NCBI RefSeq assembly: GCF_042682915.1
Contig: NZ_JBHUIW010000024.1
Span: 1 to 64,000, forward strand
Length of the DNA stretch: 64,000 nt
Origin: Rhodoplanes azumiensis
GTDB taxonomy: Bacteria > Pseudomonadota > Alphaproteobacteria > Rhizobiales > Xanthobacteraceae
Reading direction: 5' to 3'
The notes under the pieces were generated by a model. That model did no database searches. It was not told where the DNA came from and saw nothing but the letters and a program-made list of their open reading frames with translations. The position numbers were made by a program, and so were the translations under genes. Below, piece by piece: positions 16,038 through 25,550 of this stretch; positions within the stretch are counted from its first letter, which is position 1, and the number at the start of each line of letters is the position of its first letter.

Positions 16038-16397
16038 TCAGGCCTTCGGCGGCTCGCGGCCGATCGCCCGCCAGCCCGCCTCGGTGAGCCGGCAAACCAG
16101 CCAGTCGGGCTTGAGCGGGTTGTCGAACCACGGCCTCGCCCAGCCGTGGGCCACACAGGCCTCGACGGTCTTGCGCGGCACGGCGCGGCCGTCCCGGTCG
16201 AAAAGCGGGAGTTTTCCACCCGGCTCGTTAACGCCTCGTTCGAGATAGCGGCGCTGCGGATCGGTCGGCCGCAGAGCCGCCGCATTGTCGCCCCCAAGAT
16301 GAAGCGGCTGGTCCAGGGGGAGGTGGTCGTCCGGGAGATGGTCGTCCGTGCGACGGTCGTCCGTGCGACGGGGCCGAGCGGGCATGGCTGCTGGCAT
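16038..16397 (-). CDS. Conserved hypothetical protein, small basic
   Basis: A 119-residue protein. Its C-terminal two thirds (from about residue 50: RYLERGVNEPGGKLPLFD, then VEACVAHGWARPWFDNP and DWLVCRLTEAGW) look like a small folded domain that I recall from uncharacterised Rhizobiales proteins. It has the feel of a winged-helix-like unit, but no function can be assigned. The N-terminus contains a degenerate repeat of Asp-Asp (RTDD RRTDD HLPDD HLPLD) encoded by a 15-bp tandem duplication near 16320-16375. An internal ATG at 16385 could be the start instead. Hydrophobic segments are absent. Confidence 0.6.
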   Translation of the reverse strand: MPAAMPARPRRTDDRRTDDHLPDDHLPLDQPLHLGGDNAAALRPTDPQRRYLERGVNEPGGKLPLFDRDGRAVPRKTVEACVAHGWARPWFDNPLKPDWLVCRLTEAGWRAIGREPPKA

Positions 16398-16408
16398 GGG
16401 CGCACCCG

Positions 16409-16422
16409 TTAACGATGATTAA
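16409..16422. promoter_or_regulatory. TTAA-N6-TTAA, possible CtrA-like site upstream of the giant polar protein
   Basis: TTAACGATGATTAA lies about 195 bp before the GPR/RgsE-like start, in an AT-rich patch unusual for this DNA. CtrA, the cell-cycle regulator of Alphaproteobacteria, binds TTAA-N7-TTAA. The spacing here is six, so the match is imperfect. Downstream, CTTGGTTTCCC and CTAGGATAGT (about 16438-16475) could be promoter boxes. All of this is tentative. Confidence 0.3.
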
Positions 16423-16616
16423 AAAAGGGTTACCGAACTTGGTTTCCCTGGGGCTTCCACCTCTCTAGGATAGTCACACCACGGGCGGGAATCCCAGCGG
16501 CATCGTCAGTCCCGCCTGCGGCAGCGTGTCCGAGACGGCGTGCGGTGGCACGCCCCGGGCACCTTATCCACAGGGCCTCAGTCCTGTTCAGCGTAGCTTG
16601 CGAGGCGACGAGCGAC

Positions 16617-19600
16617 ATGGCGAACACTCCGAAAAAGGCCAAGGATCCGACAGAAGTTGCTCTGTCGGCCATTCAGGAGGCCCTGAATGTGGGCGGCCCC
16701 GGGCCGGCCCCGTCCCCTGCTTCGGACTCTCCCGCGATCCAACCCGACGACCGGCGCGACCGTTCGCCGCCGCCTTCGCTCGCGCCCGAGCCGCTGCCGC
16801 CGCCCGGCTTCCAGGATCCAATCGCCCGCCGGATGGACGAGCCGCTCACCGTCCCGGCCAACGACGACCGCGAGACCATCGGCCAGGTATTGCAGTCGCT
16901 GCAGCGCCGTCCGGCCCGCACACCCTACCTGGCGGCCGGCCTGTTCAGTGCCGCCTGGGCGATCTCGGCGCTCGGCCTCGTCCTCGCCTACTCGGCCGAG
17001 ATCGGCGTGCTGATGAGCCAGGGGGCCGTCGCCGTCCCGCTGGTGTTCGGCATCGTCTCCGGCATCGCCGCGCCGATCGTCTTCTTCTTCGTGCTCGCCA
17101 ACATGGTGTCGCGTTCGCAGGAGCTGCGCATCGTCGCCCAGGCGATGGCGCGCGCCGCCATGCGGTTCGCCGAGCCGGAGAGCGTCGCCTACGACAGCGT
17201 CGTGAACGTCGGCCAGGCGATCCGCCGCGAAGTCGCCGCCATGGGCGACGGCGTCGAGCGCGCCATCGCCCGCGCGGTCGAGCTCGAGACCCTGGTCAAC
17301 AACGAGGTCGCCGCGCTCGAGCGCGCCTACAACGACAACGAGGTGCGCATCCGCAACCTGCTCGACGGCATCGCCCAGCAGCGCGAGACGCTGGTCGGCG
17401 AGGCCGAACAGGTGCGCAACGCCATCTCCAACGTCCATCTCGACCTGTCGCACGACATCTTCACGGTCTCCGAGGTGGTGGGCGAGCGCTTCAACGAGGT
17501 GGCGGGCCGCATCACCCGGGCGCTGGCCGACAAGGGCGAACACATCACGCTGGCGCTCGGCACCGCCGGCGACTCGATGATCGCGGCGCTCGCCGAGCGC
17601 GGCGGCGACCTCCTGGAGCGCCTGGAGCGCACCAGCGACGAGGCGACCCGCGCCATCGAGGCGGTCAGCGATCGCCTCGCCGACAGCCTCAACATCAAGA
17701 CCGGCCACCTCAACGACGCCATCGTCGAGATCGCCGACAACATGCAGGACATGCTGGGCGGCCGCCTCGACAGCGTCGCCGACGAGTTCGCCCAGAAGAC
17801 CATCTCGCTCGTCGAGCTGATGGAGAACCGGTCGCGCGAGATCACCGCCATGGTGATGGAGCACACCGACACCATCTCGGGCACGCTGGTCGACACCTCG
17901 AGCCAGATCGCCGAGACCATCGCGGCCCGCGTCGACGAGGTGAACAACACCCTCAAGGCGACCGGCGACTCGATCGTCCTCGACCTCAGCCTGCGCGGCG
18001 GCGACATCGTCTCCAAGCTGGAGGAGACCGGCACGGCCATCACCGACACGCTCGACCAGCGCGGCGGTGAGATCGTCGCCCGCCTGGAGGAGACCGGCAG
18101 CACCATCACGGTGACGCTGGAGGAGCGCGGCGAGACCTTCACGCGCACCCTCACCGACAGCGCCCATGCGCTGGCCGAGGCGGTCGGCACCCGCGGCGAC
18201 GAGGTGCGCGAGCTGCTCGCCGCGCGCCTGCGCGCCTTCGAGGAGATCCTCACCACCGGCAGCGGCGAGCTCGCCGAGCAGCTCGGCTCGCGCGGCGACC
18301 AGGTCCGCGACATGCTGTCCGAGCGCCTGCGCGCCTTCGAGGAGATGTTCACGACCGGCGGCAGCGAGCTCGCCGAGCGCATCGGCCGCGACAGCGCCAC
18401 GCTGGCCAGCCTGATCACCCGCCACCTCGCCGAGTTCGACCGCACCGTGAAGACCTACGGCGGCGATCTCGTCGAGCGCATCGGCGAGCGCACCCAGGAG
18501 ATCAACGAGACCCTCAAGGTCTATCTCGACGGCTTCGACACCCGCGTCGGTGCCAAGTCGACCGAGGTCGCCGACCTCCTGGAGACCCGCCTGATGCGGT
18601 TCCAGGACGCGCTCGACCAGCGCACCCTGACGATCGGCGAGACGCTGACGACCCGCGTCGCCGACATCAGCAAGACGGTGGGCGAGAGCAGCAAGGAGGT
18701 CGTCGCCGCGCTCGATCGGCGCGTCGAGGCGATCACCGGCCTGATCAACGCCGGCGGCCAGCAGTTCATCGACGCCGTCGGCGGCAAGATGAGCGAGATC
18801 GACGGCACGCTCGCCACCCGCTCGAACGAGGTCGCGACCGCGCTCGACGGCCGCATCGCGCGGCTGGAGGAGCTGCTCGTCACCCGCGCCGCCACGCTCA
18901 GCGGCGAGATCGAGAGCCGCAGCCAGGCGGCCGCCGAGCTGCTGCTCGGCCGCGCCGAGAGCCTGACCGCCTCGGTCGAGGCACGCAGCAAGGCCGCCGC
19001 CGAGGAGATGCTGGCGCGGGCCGAGAGCCTGACCAGCGAGGTCGAGACGCGCAGCAAGGCGGTCGTCGACGCGCTGGTCGATCGCACCCAGGCGGTCACC
19101 CACGAGATCGAGATGCGGACCCGCTCGGCCGCCGACACCCTGCTCGGCCGCGTCGAGACGCTCTCGTCCGACATCGAGACGCGCAGCACCGCCGCCATCG
19201 AGGGGCTGGTCGGCCGCCTCGGCACCGCCACGGCCGACATCGAGACGCGCACCCGCTCGGTCACCGACCTGCTGGTCGATCGCGCCGCGACCGTGACGCA
19301 GGAGATCGAGACCCGCACCCTGTCGGCCGCCGACCTGCTGGTCGGCCGGCTCGGCACCGCCACGGCCGACATCGAGACGCGCGGCAACGCCGTCGCCGAC
19401 ACGCTCGTCGCCCGCATCGGGGCCGCGACCGTCGACATGGAGACCCGCACCGGTGCCATCGCCGACCAGCTGCTCGGCCGCGCCGACATGGTGACGACCG
19501 ACATCGAGGTCCGCACCCGGGCCGCCGCCGACCGCCTGGTCGAGCGCACCGCCGCGGTGGCGAGCGACATCGAGCAGACCGCCGGCACGGCGGCCGAGGG

Positions 19601-22600
19601 CTTCGCGGCCCGCATCGACCGCCTCGCCGCCGAGATCGAGGGCCGTAGCAGCGCGTCGGCCTCCTTCCTGCTCGACCGGTTCGACGGCTTCGCCCGCGAC
19701 ATCGAGGTGCGCAGCAACACCGCCGCGTCGTTCCTCGGCGAGCGGATGGACACCTTCGGCAGCGAGCTGGAGGCGCGCTCCGGCACCATCGTGACGGCGC
19801 TCGCCGAGCGGGCCCAGACGGTGGCCCATACGGTCGAGAGCCGCACCGGTACGGCCGCCTCGCTGCTGGTCGAGCACGCCGAGCGTGCCACTCGCGCCCT
19901 GGAGGAGCGCAGCACCGCCGCCACCGAGCTGCTGACCAGCCGCTTCGAGACCGCCACGCGCGACGTCGAGGCCCGCAGCAACGCCGCCACCGAGACGCTG
20001 GCGACGCGGCTCGAGCAGGCGACCCGCGAGATCGAGCATCGCAGCCGCGAGGCGACCGCGACCCTCGCCGGCCGCATCGAGGCGCTCGCCGAGGCCGTCA
20101 AGGTCAACACCATGGAGGCCGAGATCGCGCTCGAGCGGCTCGGCGAGACGACCGCCAACACGGTCCGCAGCAGCGCGGCCGACGCCGAGAGCAGCATCCT
20201 GCGCGCCTCCGGCGTGTCGACCGACCAGCTCCGCACCGTGGTGAGCGACATCCAGGAGCTGCTCGCCACCGTGTCGTCCGGCGTCGCCGGCACCCTCAAG
20301 CAGGACGCCGTCGATCTCGAGCGGCTCCTGACGACCACCTCGTCCAACGTCAGCGGCGTGCTCAAGCAGGACGCCGCCGAGATCGAGCGGCTGCTGCGCT
20401 CGCTGTCGTCCGGCGTCTCGGCGACGCTGCGCCAGGACGCCGCCGAGGTCGAGCGTTCGCTGTCGACCGTCACGGACGGCATCACCAAGACGCTGCGGCA
20501 CGACGCCGGCGAGTTCGAGCGCAGCCTGACGGCGCTGTCGACCGGCATCTCGAGCCGCTTGCGTCAGGACACGGCCGAGGTCGAGCAGGCCCTCACCGGC
20601 CTGTCGAACGAGGTCAGCGGAACGCTGCGGTCCGACGCCGCCGAGGTCGAGCGCTCGCTCACCGCGGTGACGACCAATCTCGGCGAAACGCTCAAGCGCA
20701 GCGCCGCCGAGGTGCAGCAGTCGCTGACCGGGCTGTCGAACGAGGTCGCCGCGACCTTCGTCGGCAAGGCCGACGAGATCGCCGGCGCCATCGAGAAGCG
20801 CTCCGGCGAGCTCAACCGCGTGCTCGACGAGAAGAGCAGCGGCCTGCTCTCCGCCATGACGGCGAAGAGCAGCGAGTTCACGGCCGGCATGGGCCGGGTC
20901 ACCGACCACGCCGTGAAGTCCATCGAGGCGAAGGCCTTCGCCTTCACCCAGACCATGATGGACAACTCCAACGAGCTCGCCCGCGTCATCACCGAGGCCA
21001 GCACCAAGGCCACCGACACGGTCAACAAGAGCCTCAAGGATCTGCAGGAGACGTCGCGCGTCGCCGTCACCGACTCGGCCGCGGCGCTGACCAAGCGCAT
21101 GCAGGATTGGCAGGAGATCACCCGCTCGACCGTCGCCCAGTCGGCCACCGGCCTGACCCAGAAGCTGCAGGAGCTGCAGGAGGTCACCCGCACCACGGTC
21201 GCCCAGTCGACCACGGCGCTGGTTCAGAAGGCGCAGGAGCTGCAGGAGGCGACCAAGAGCGTGGTGGCACAATCCACCGCCGCCCTCGCGCAGGCGACGC
21301 AGGAGATGCAGAAGGCCGCGACCGCCACGGTGGCGCAGTCGACCGCGACCCTCACCCAGAAGACCCAGGAGCTGCAGGACACCACCACACGCCTGGTCGG
21401 CCAGTCCGGCAACGTCCTGTCGGCACGCGCCCAGGAGCTGCAGGCGGCGACCCGGCTCGCCGTCGAGCAGTCGACCGAGTCGATCCTCGGCCGCATCGAG
21501 GAGCTGCAGAAGGTCTCGCAGGAGGCGATCGACCAGTCGAAGCAGACCGCCGTCGCCACCGTCTCCGAGATCCTCGAGACGCACGGCATGCTGCGCTCCG
21601 ACACGACCGCGCTGTTCGAGCGGCTGCGCGAGGCGAACGGCCTGATCCAGGAGGTGCTGGGCGGCGCCCAGGACAATCTCGGCGCCATCGAGCAGGGCCT
21701 GTCGGCGCGGGTGACCGAGTTCGTCACCACGATGAACGAGCTGCTCGCCCGCACCAACCAGACCACCGACCGGGTGAACGAGCATATCGGCACGTTCCAG
21801 GACATCTCCGGCCGCGTCATGAGCGAGCTCGGCGAGATCGTCACCCAGTTCGACAGCCACGGCCGGTCGCTCACCGACATGGTCGAGCTGATCGAGGGCT
21901 CGAACCGGCGCAGTGAAGAGGTGCTGTCCGAGCGGCGGGCCGAGCTCGAGAGCATCGTCACGACGCTCGACGGCCGCACCGAGGATCTCGACCTGCGCCT
22001 CAAGCGCTTCTCGGATCTGCTCGAGGAGTCGCTCGGCGCCGCCGAGGGCCGGGCCCGCGACATCGCCCGCATCGTCGCCGAGGCCTCGTCGCAGGGCGCC
22101 CGCGCCATCGCCGAGAACCACGAGCGCGTCCGCTCGACGGCCGAGGAGGAGCGCCAGCGCACCGCCGAGAGCCTGCGCGGCGTCTACGAGCAGGCCTCGA
22201 ACGAGGCGCACGCCCTGTTCCGGCAGACCGCCAACGAAGCCGAGTCGATGCTGCAGACGGCGACCGAGCGCTTCACCGAGGTGCTGTCGAACATGAAGCA
22301 CATGACGGCGGAGATGCAGCGGGAGCTGGAGGGCACCCGGCAGGAGCTGCGCCGCGGCATCCTCGAGCTGCCGCAGGAGACCGCCGAGAGCGCGGCCCAG
22401 ATGCGGCGCGTCATCGTCGACCAGATCGAGGCCCTGGCGGAGCTCAACCGCATCGTCGCCCGTCACGGCCGCACCCTCGACACCACCGCGGCCGAGCCGG
22501 CCCGGCGGGTCTATCGCGAGGAGCCCGAGCTCGCCGTCGCATCGGGCGGCGGTGGCCGCAGCCAGCCGGTCGCCCGTGGCCCGATGCGCGAGCCGCCGCA

Positions 22601-23231
22601 GGCGCCCCGGGCCGAGGCGCCGATGGGTCCGCCCGCGCCGCCCCCTGCCCCGCCGCAGGCGCCGGTCGCGCGGCGTCCGGTCGAGCGCATGCCGGCCCCC
22701 GAGCCGCAGAGCCCGGCGCCGCCCACCGCCCCGACCAACGGCGGCCGCGGGGGCTGGCTCTCCGACCTCCTGAGCCGCGCCTCGCAGGACGACGACGACG
22801 ACCAGCCGCTGCGCCGTGGCGGTGACGGTCGGCCGCAGCCTCCGGCGTCGCGGGGACCGGCCCCGGCCGACGACCGGGCGACCCGCTACACGATCGAGTC
22901 CCTCGACGCGCTGTCGGTCGACATCGCCCGGATGATCGATCACGACGCCGCGGCCGAGCTGTGGGATCGCTACAATCGCGGCGAGCGCAACGTGTTCACG
23001 CGCCGGCTCTACACCCTGCAGGGCCAGAAGACCTTCGACGAGATCCGCAATCGCTACCGGGCCGACCGGGAGTTCAAGCAGACTGTCGACCGCTACGTCG
23101 GCGAGTTCGAGCGGCTGCTCGAGGAGGTCTCGCGCAACGATCGCGGCCAGGTCGTCGCCCGCACCTACCTGACCTCGGAGACCGGCAAGGTCTACACCAT
23201 GCTGGCCCACGCGGCCGGCCGGTTCGACTGA
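16617..23231 (+). CDS. rgsE: Giant coiled-coil polar growth protein, GPR/RgsE-like (apolipoprotein-type 22-residue repeats)
   Basis: A 2204-residue protein. Two membrane helices lie near residues 104-127 and 139-163, then a conserved helical region (NNEVAALERAYNDNEVRIRN). Most of the rest is amphipathic helix in 22-residue repeats of four sequence families: residues 460-600 (RGGEIVARLEETG type), 764-1161 (EARSKAAAEEML type, about 18 units), 1221-1396 (LKQDAAEIERLL type, 8 units) and 1499-1652 (QELQEVTRTTVAQS type, 7 units). A Pro-rich linker (about 1965-2085) precedes a conserved C-terminal domain (2088-2204). Length, membrane pair and repeat type match the Agrobacterium growth pole ring protein and Sinorhizobium RgsE, which form a ring at the growing pole and are needed for polar growth. 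Codon 25 of the open frame (ATG 16617) starts the conserved MANTPKKAKDPTEVALSAIQ. A terminator follows at 23292. Confidence 0.85.
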   Translation: MANTPKKAKDPTEVALSAIQEALNVGGPGPAPSPASDSPAIQPDDRRDRSPPPSLAPEPLPPPGFQDPIARRMDEPLTVPANDDRETIGQVLQSLQRRPARTPYLAAGLFSAAWAISALGLVLAYSAEIGVLMSQGAVAVPLVFGIVSGIAAPIVFFFVLANMVSRSQELRIVAQAMARAAMRFAEPESVAYDSVVNVGQAIRREVAAMGDGVERAIARAVELETLVNNEVAALERAYNDNEVRIRNLLDGIAQQRETLVGEAEQVRNAISNVHLDLSHDIFTVSEVVGERFNEVAGRITRALADKGEHITLALGTAGDSMIAALAERGGDLLERLERTSDEATRAIEAVSDRLADSLNIKTGHLNDAIVEIADNMQDMLGGRLDSVADEFAQKTISLVELMENRSREITAMVMEHTDTISGTLVDTSSQIAETIAARVDEVNNTLKATGDSIVLDLSLRGGDIVSKLEETGTAITDTLDQRGGEIVARLEETGSTITVTLEERGETFTRTLTDSAHALAEAVGTRGDEVRELLAARLRAFEEILTTGSGELAEQLGSRGDQVRDMLSERLRAFEEMFTTGGSELAERIGRDSATLASLITRHLAEFDRTVKTYGGDLVERIGERTQEINETLKVYLDGFDTRVGAKSTEVADLLETRLMRFQDALDQRTLTIGETLTTRVADISKTVGESSKEVVAALDRRVEAITGLINAGGQQFIDAVGGKMSEIDGTLATRSNEVATALDGRIARLEELLVTRAATLSGEIESRSQAAAELLLGRAESLTASVEARSKAAAEEMLARAESLTSEVETRSKAVVDALVDRTQAVTHEIEMRTRSAADTLLGRVETLSSDIETRSTAAIEGLVGRLGTATADIETRTRSVTDLLVDRAATVTQEIETRTLSAADLLVGRLGTATADIETRGNAVADTLVARIGAATVDMETRTGAIADQLLGRADMVTTDIEVRTRAAADRLVERTAAVASDIEQTAGTAAEGFAARIDRLAAEIEGRSSASASFLLDRFDGFARDIEVRSNTAASFLGERMDTFGSELEARSGTIVTALAERAQTVAHTVESRTGTAASLLVEHAERATRALEERSTAATELLTSRFETATRDVEARSNAATETLATRLEQATREIEHRSREATATLAGRIEALAEAVKVNTMEAEIALERLGETTANTVRSSAADAESSILRASGVSTDQLRTVVSDIQELLATVSSGVAGTLKQDAVDLERLLTTTSSNVSGVLKQDAAEIERLLRSLSSGVSATLRQDAAEVERSLSTVTDGITKTLRHDAGEFERSLTALSTGISSRLRQDTAEVEQALTGLSNEVSGTLRSDAAEVERSLTAVTTNLGETLKRSAAEVQQSLTGLSNEVAATFVGKADEIAGAIEKRSGELNRVLDEKSSGLLSAMTAKSSEFTAGMGRVTDHAVKSIEAKAFAFTQTMMDNSNELARVITEASTKATDTVNKSLKDLQETSRVAVTDSAAALTKRMQDWQEITRSTVAQSATGLTQKLQELQEVTRTTVAQSTTALVQKAQELQEATKSVVAQSTAALAQATQEMQKAATATVAQSTATLTQKTQELQDTTTRLVGQSGNVLSARAQELQAATRLAVEQSTESILGRIEELQKVSQEAIDQSKQTAVATVSEILETHGMLRSDTTALFERLREANGLIQEVLGGAQDNLGAIEQGLSARVTEFVTTMNELLARTNQTTDRVNEHIGTFQDISGRVMSELGEIVTQFDSHGRSLTDMVELIEGSNRRSEEVLSERRAELESIVTTLDGRTEDLDLRLKRFSDLLEESLGAAEGRARDIARIVAEASSQGARAIAENHERVRSTAEEERQRTAESLRGVYEQASNEAHALFRQTANEAESMLQTATERFTEVLSNMKHMTAEMQRELEGTRQELRRGILELPQETAESAAQMRRVIVDQIEALAELNRIVARHGRTLDTTAAEPARRVYREEPELAVASGGGGRSQPVARGPMREPPQAPRAEAPMGPPAPPPAPPQAPVARRPVERMPAPEPQSPAPPTAPTNGGRGGWLSDLLSRASQDDDDDQPLRRGGDGRPQPPASRGPAPADDRATRYTIESLDALSVDIARMIDHDAAAELWDRYNRGERNVFTRRLYTLQGQKTFDEIRNRYRADREFKQTVDRYVGEFERLLEEVSRNDRGQVVARTYLTSETGKVYTMLAHAAGRFD

Positions 23232-23291
23232 GCCGCACGACCGGACACGAACGAGAGGCGTCCGAACAGTCGTGACAAGCGACAGGACGAC

Positions 23292-23320
23292 AGGCGGCGC
23301 CCCCGGGCGCCGCCTTTTTT
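23292..23320 (+). terminator. Intrinsic terminator of the giant polar growth gene
   Basis: AGGCGGCGCC pairs with GGCGCCGCCT around a small C/G loop, directly followed by TTTTTT. It lies 60 bp after the stop codon of the GPR/RgsE-like gene. This is the clearest rho-independent terminator in the window. Confidence 0.9.
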
Positions 23321-23676
23321 CGTGCGGTCATGGCGACGGCGATGGGATCGGCACGCTCCCGTGCCCCGAAAACGGGGCAGTGTCCCCTCGGTCGGGCACG
23401 CGCGCCGGCCCGACCCGTCAGACGACGGTGACCAAGGACTCCTCGACCAGCATCTTTCACCTCTCCCGGGCAGAAGCCTCTGCAGACGTGCTCGGTCGTC
23501 CCGGGGCGGCGCGCCGGCGCCGAGCCCCGGATCCCGTCGCCCCGGTCCTTCGTGAATCATGGTCGCCGGTCGTATGGATCCCGGGCTCCCGAACCTTCGG
23601 TTCGCGCCCCGGGATGACGGATCATGCGCTGCGCGCCGCACCGACCCGACGGCGATCGTCGTCGGGTCGCCCGGCC
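23321..23676. other. Gene-free stretch between the giant gene and mlaD
   Basis: Holds a second hairpin TGCCCCG-AAAA-CGGGGCA (23362-23379), which on the minus strand lies well downstream of mlaD, and then a diverged family B palindromic element (about 23496-23620) with inner arms CCCCGGATCCC and GGATCCCGGG and right end CGCCCCGGGATGACG. No coding sequence is supported. Confidence 0.6.
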
Positions 23677-24525
23677 CTACCGCGTGGCGCGTCGGCCGGC
23701 GGGCTCCGCGGGAGCGCCGCCGAACAGGAGGCGGCTCGGGTTCTGGTCGATGTTCTTGACCGCCTGCTCGAGCGTCGAGATGGCGCGGCGGCCGTCGACC
23801 GCCAGACGCTCCCATTCGCGCAGGCCGGTCTGGCTGAACCGCGTCAGGCCGCTCGACATCTGGCTGATGTTCTTGTCGAGATTGTCGGCGAGCGTGCGGA
23901 TCGAGCGGGCCGCGGCGGCGACGTCCTCGAGCTTGCCCTCGGCGCCGGTCATCACCGATTCGGCCTTCGCCACGATGCGGTCGATGCGCTCGGAATTGTC
24001 GGCGAGCGTCTGGGTGAACGACTCCATGTTCCGCAGCGTGTTGCGGAACGACGCCTCGTTGTCGGCGACGAGCGAATCGAGCCGGCGCAGCACGCTGCGC
24101 GCCGCCGAGGTGACGTCCTGCCCGGCCGTGAGGTCGGCACGCAGGATCGGCGGGTCGAGCACCGGCGCGGTCGCCGAGCCGCCGCGCAGCGACACCGAGG
24201 CGAAACCAGTGAGGCCCTGGAAGTCGAGCCCGACCTGGGTGTCGGTCCGCAGCGTCACGGCGCGGTCGACCGCGATGCCGACGATCACCTGGCGGGGCGC
24301 GTCGGGATCGATGCGCACCGTGGTCACGTCCCCCACCCGGATGCCGTTGAACAGCACCCAGGAGCCGGGCCGCAGGCCCGAGACCGCGCCCTCGAACACG
24401 ACGTCGTAGCGCTTGCGGTCGAGGCCGCCGGGCGGTGCGCTGAACCAGTAGACGAACGTGAAGGCGCCGACCACCACGGCCAGCGTGAACAGTCCGACCA
24501 GGATGTAGTTCGCTCGCGTTTCCAT
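23677..24525 (-). CDS. mlaD: MlaD-type MCE-domain substrate-binding protein
   Basis: A 282-residue inner-membrane-anchored periplasmic protein. One N-terminal membrane span (residues 7-28, NYILVGLFTLAVVVGAFTFV) precedes the MCE domain (about 40-120, with FEGAVSGLRPGSWVLFNGI and the usual VRIDPD..VIVGIAVD). The C-terminal half is a long helix that may form the hexamer tunnel or coiled coil. MCE proteins shuttle phospholipids between the inner-membrane MlaFE complex and periplasmic carriers, keeping the outer membrane asymmetric. It follows mlaF by 91 bp and is the last gene of the mlaE-mlaF-mlaD unit. The ATG at 24525 (METRANYI) is the family start. Confidence 0.9.
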   Translation of the reverse strand: METRANYILVGLFTLAVVVGAFTFVYWFSAPPGGLDRKRYDVVFEGAVSGLRPGSWVLFNGIRVGDVTTVRIDPDAPRQVIVGIAVDRAVTLRTDTQVGLDFQGLTGFASVSLRGGSATAPVLDPPILRADLTAGQDVTSAARSVLRRLDSLVADNEASFRNTLRNMESFTQTLADNSERIDRIVAKAESVMTGAEGKLEDVAAAARSIRTLADNLDKNISQMSSGLTRFSQTGLREWERLAVDGRRAISTLEQAVKNIDQNPSRLLFGGAPAEPAGRRATR

Positions 24526-24616
24526 CGTCGACCTGCCCGCCCTCGAACCCGCCCGTCCCCGAACCTGTAGCCGTCGTCGCCCCGACCGCGGCGCACGCCG
24601 CGACATTCGTCGCCGG

Positions 24617-25399
24617 TCAGGCGACCGCGGCGGCGGCGCCGACCCGTGACCGCACGCCCCGGAAGTAGGACCGGATCCACGGATGATCCGACGCCAGCAT
24701 GGCATCCATCGGGCCGACCGCGACGACGGTGCGGTCGGCCAGCACGGCGATCCGGTCACAGACCGCGTGCAGGCTGTCGAGATCGTGGGTTACCATGAAA
24801 ACCGTGAGCCCCAAAGTCTGCTGCAGGGTCTTGATCAGGTTGTCGAACTCCGCAGCCCCGATGGGATCGAGCCCGGCCGTCGGCTCGTCCAGGAAGACGA
24901 TCTCCGGATCGAGCGCCAGCGCGCGGGCGAGCGCGACGCGCTTGATCATGCCGCCCGACAGCTCGGACGGGATCTTGTCACAGACGCTCGCGTCGAGGCC
25001 GACCATCTCCAGCTTGGCGATCGCCACCTCGTCCATCAGGCGGCGCGACAGCGCGAGATGCTCGCGCATCGGGAACTGGACGTTCTGCAGCACGGTCAGC
25101 GAGGAGAACAGCGCCCCCTGCTGGAACAAGACGCCCCAGCGCCGCTCCAGGGCGCGCCGCGCCCGCGCGCCGAGCCGCGCCGGATCCTCGCCGAACACCG
25201 CGATGGTACCGGAGCGCCGCGGCAGCAGGCCGACGATGGTGCGCAGCAGCACCGACTTGCCGATGCCCGACGCGCCGACGCAGCCGAGGATCTCGCCGCG
25301 CGCCACGTCGAGCGACACGCCGTCCAGCACGGTCGCGTCGCCGAACCCGCTGACCAGGTCGCGCACGCCGATGACGATCTCGCTTGCGGGCGCCAGCAT
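24617..25399 (-). CDS. mlaF: MlaF-type ABC transporter ATP-binding protein
   Basis: A 260-residue ATPase. Walker A is GASGIGKS (42-49), the signature is LSGGM (about 147), Walker B is IVFLDEP (about 168), and the H-loop is VTHDLDSL. It energises lipid transport with the MlaE permease encoded upstream. GGGAG lies 7 nt ahead of the ATG at 25399 but only one base before an in-frame GTG at 25405, which favours the ATG. Unusually, a family B palindromic element occupies the 150-bp gap to mlaE. Confidence 0.93.
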   Translation of the reverse strand: MLAPASEIVIGVRDLVSGFGDATVLDGVSLDVARGEILGCVGASGIGKSVLLRTIVGLLPRRSGTIAVFGEDPARLGARARRALERRWGVLFQQGALFSSLTVLQNVQFPMREHLALSRRLMDEVAIAKLEMVGLDASVCDKIPSELSGGMIKRVALARALALDPEIVFLDEPTAGLDPIGAAEFDNLIKTLQQTLGLTVFMVTHDLDSLHAVCDRIAVLADRTVVAVGPMDAMLASDHPWIRSYFRGVRSRVGAAAAVA

Positions 25400-25421
25400 G
25401 GTCACGCTCCCGCCGGGCCCT

Positions 25422-25530
25422 GGTCATTCCGGGACGGCGCGCCAGCGCCGGACCCGGAATCCAGCCAGCACATCCGAGATCGTTGGTGGATTCCGGGTTC
25501 ACGGGCTGCCGCCCGTGCCCCGGAACGACT
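25422..25530. repeat. Intergenic palindromic element, family B copy inside the mla operon
   Basis: Left end GTCATTCCGGGACGGCG, inner arms CCCGGAATCCAG and TGGATTCCGGGTTC, right end GTGCCCCGGAACGAC. It sits between two genes of one operon on the same strand, so it is transcribed and could fold into a stable hairpin in the mRNA. Confidence 0.8.
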
Positions 25531-25550
25531 GGTGGGGTCTGCCAGCATGG

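Noticed and set aside
15931..16131. Small minus-strand frame overlapping the 16038-16397 gene
   Set aside because: Shadow of the better-supported 119-residue gene, no ribosome binding site.
16578..23210. 2210-residue frame antisense to the giant polar growth gene
   Set aside because: It exactly mirrors the repeats of the true gene and has no start context; the sense strand encodes conserved domains.
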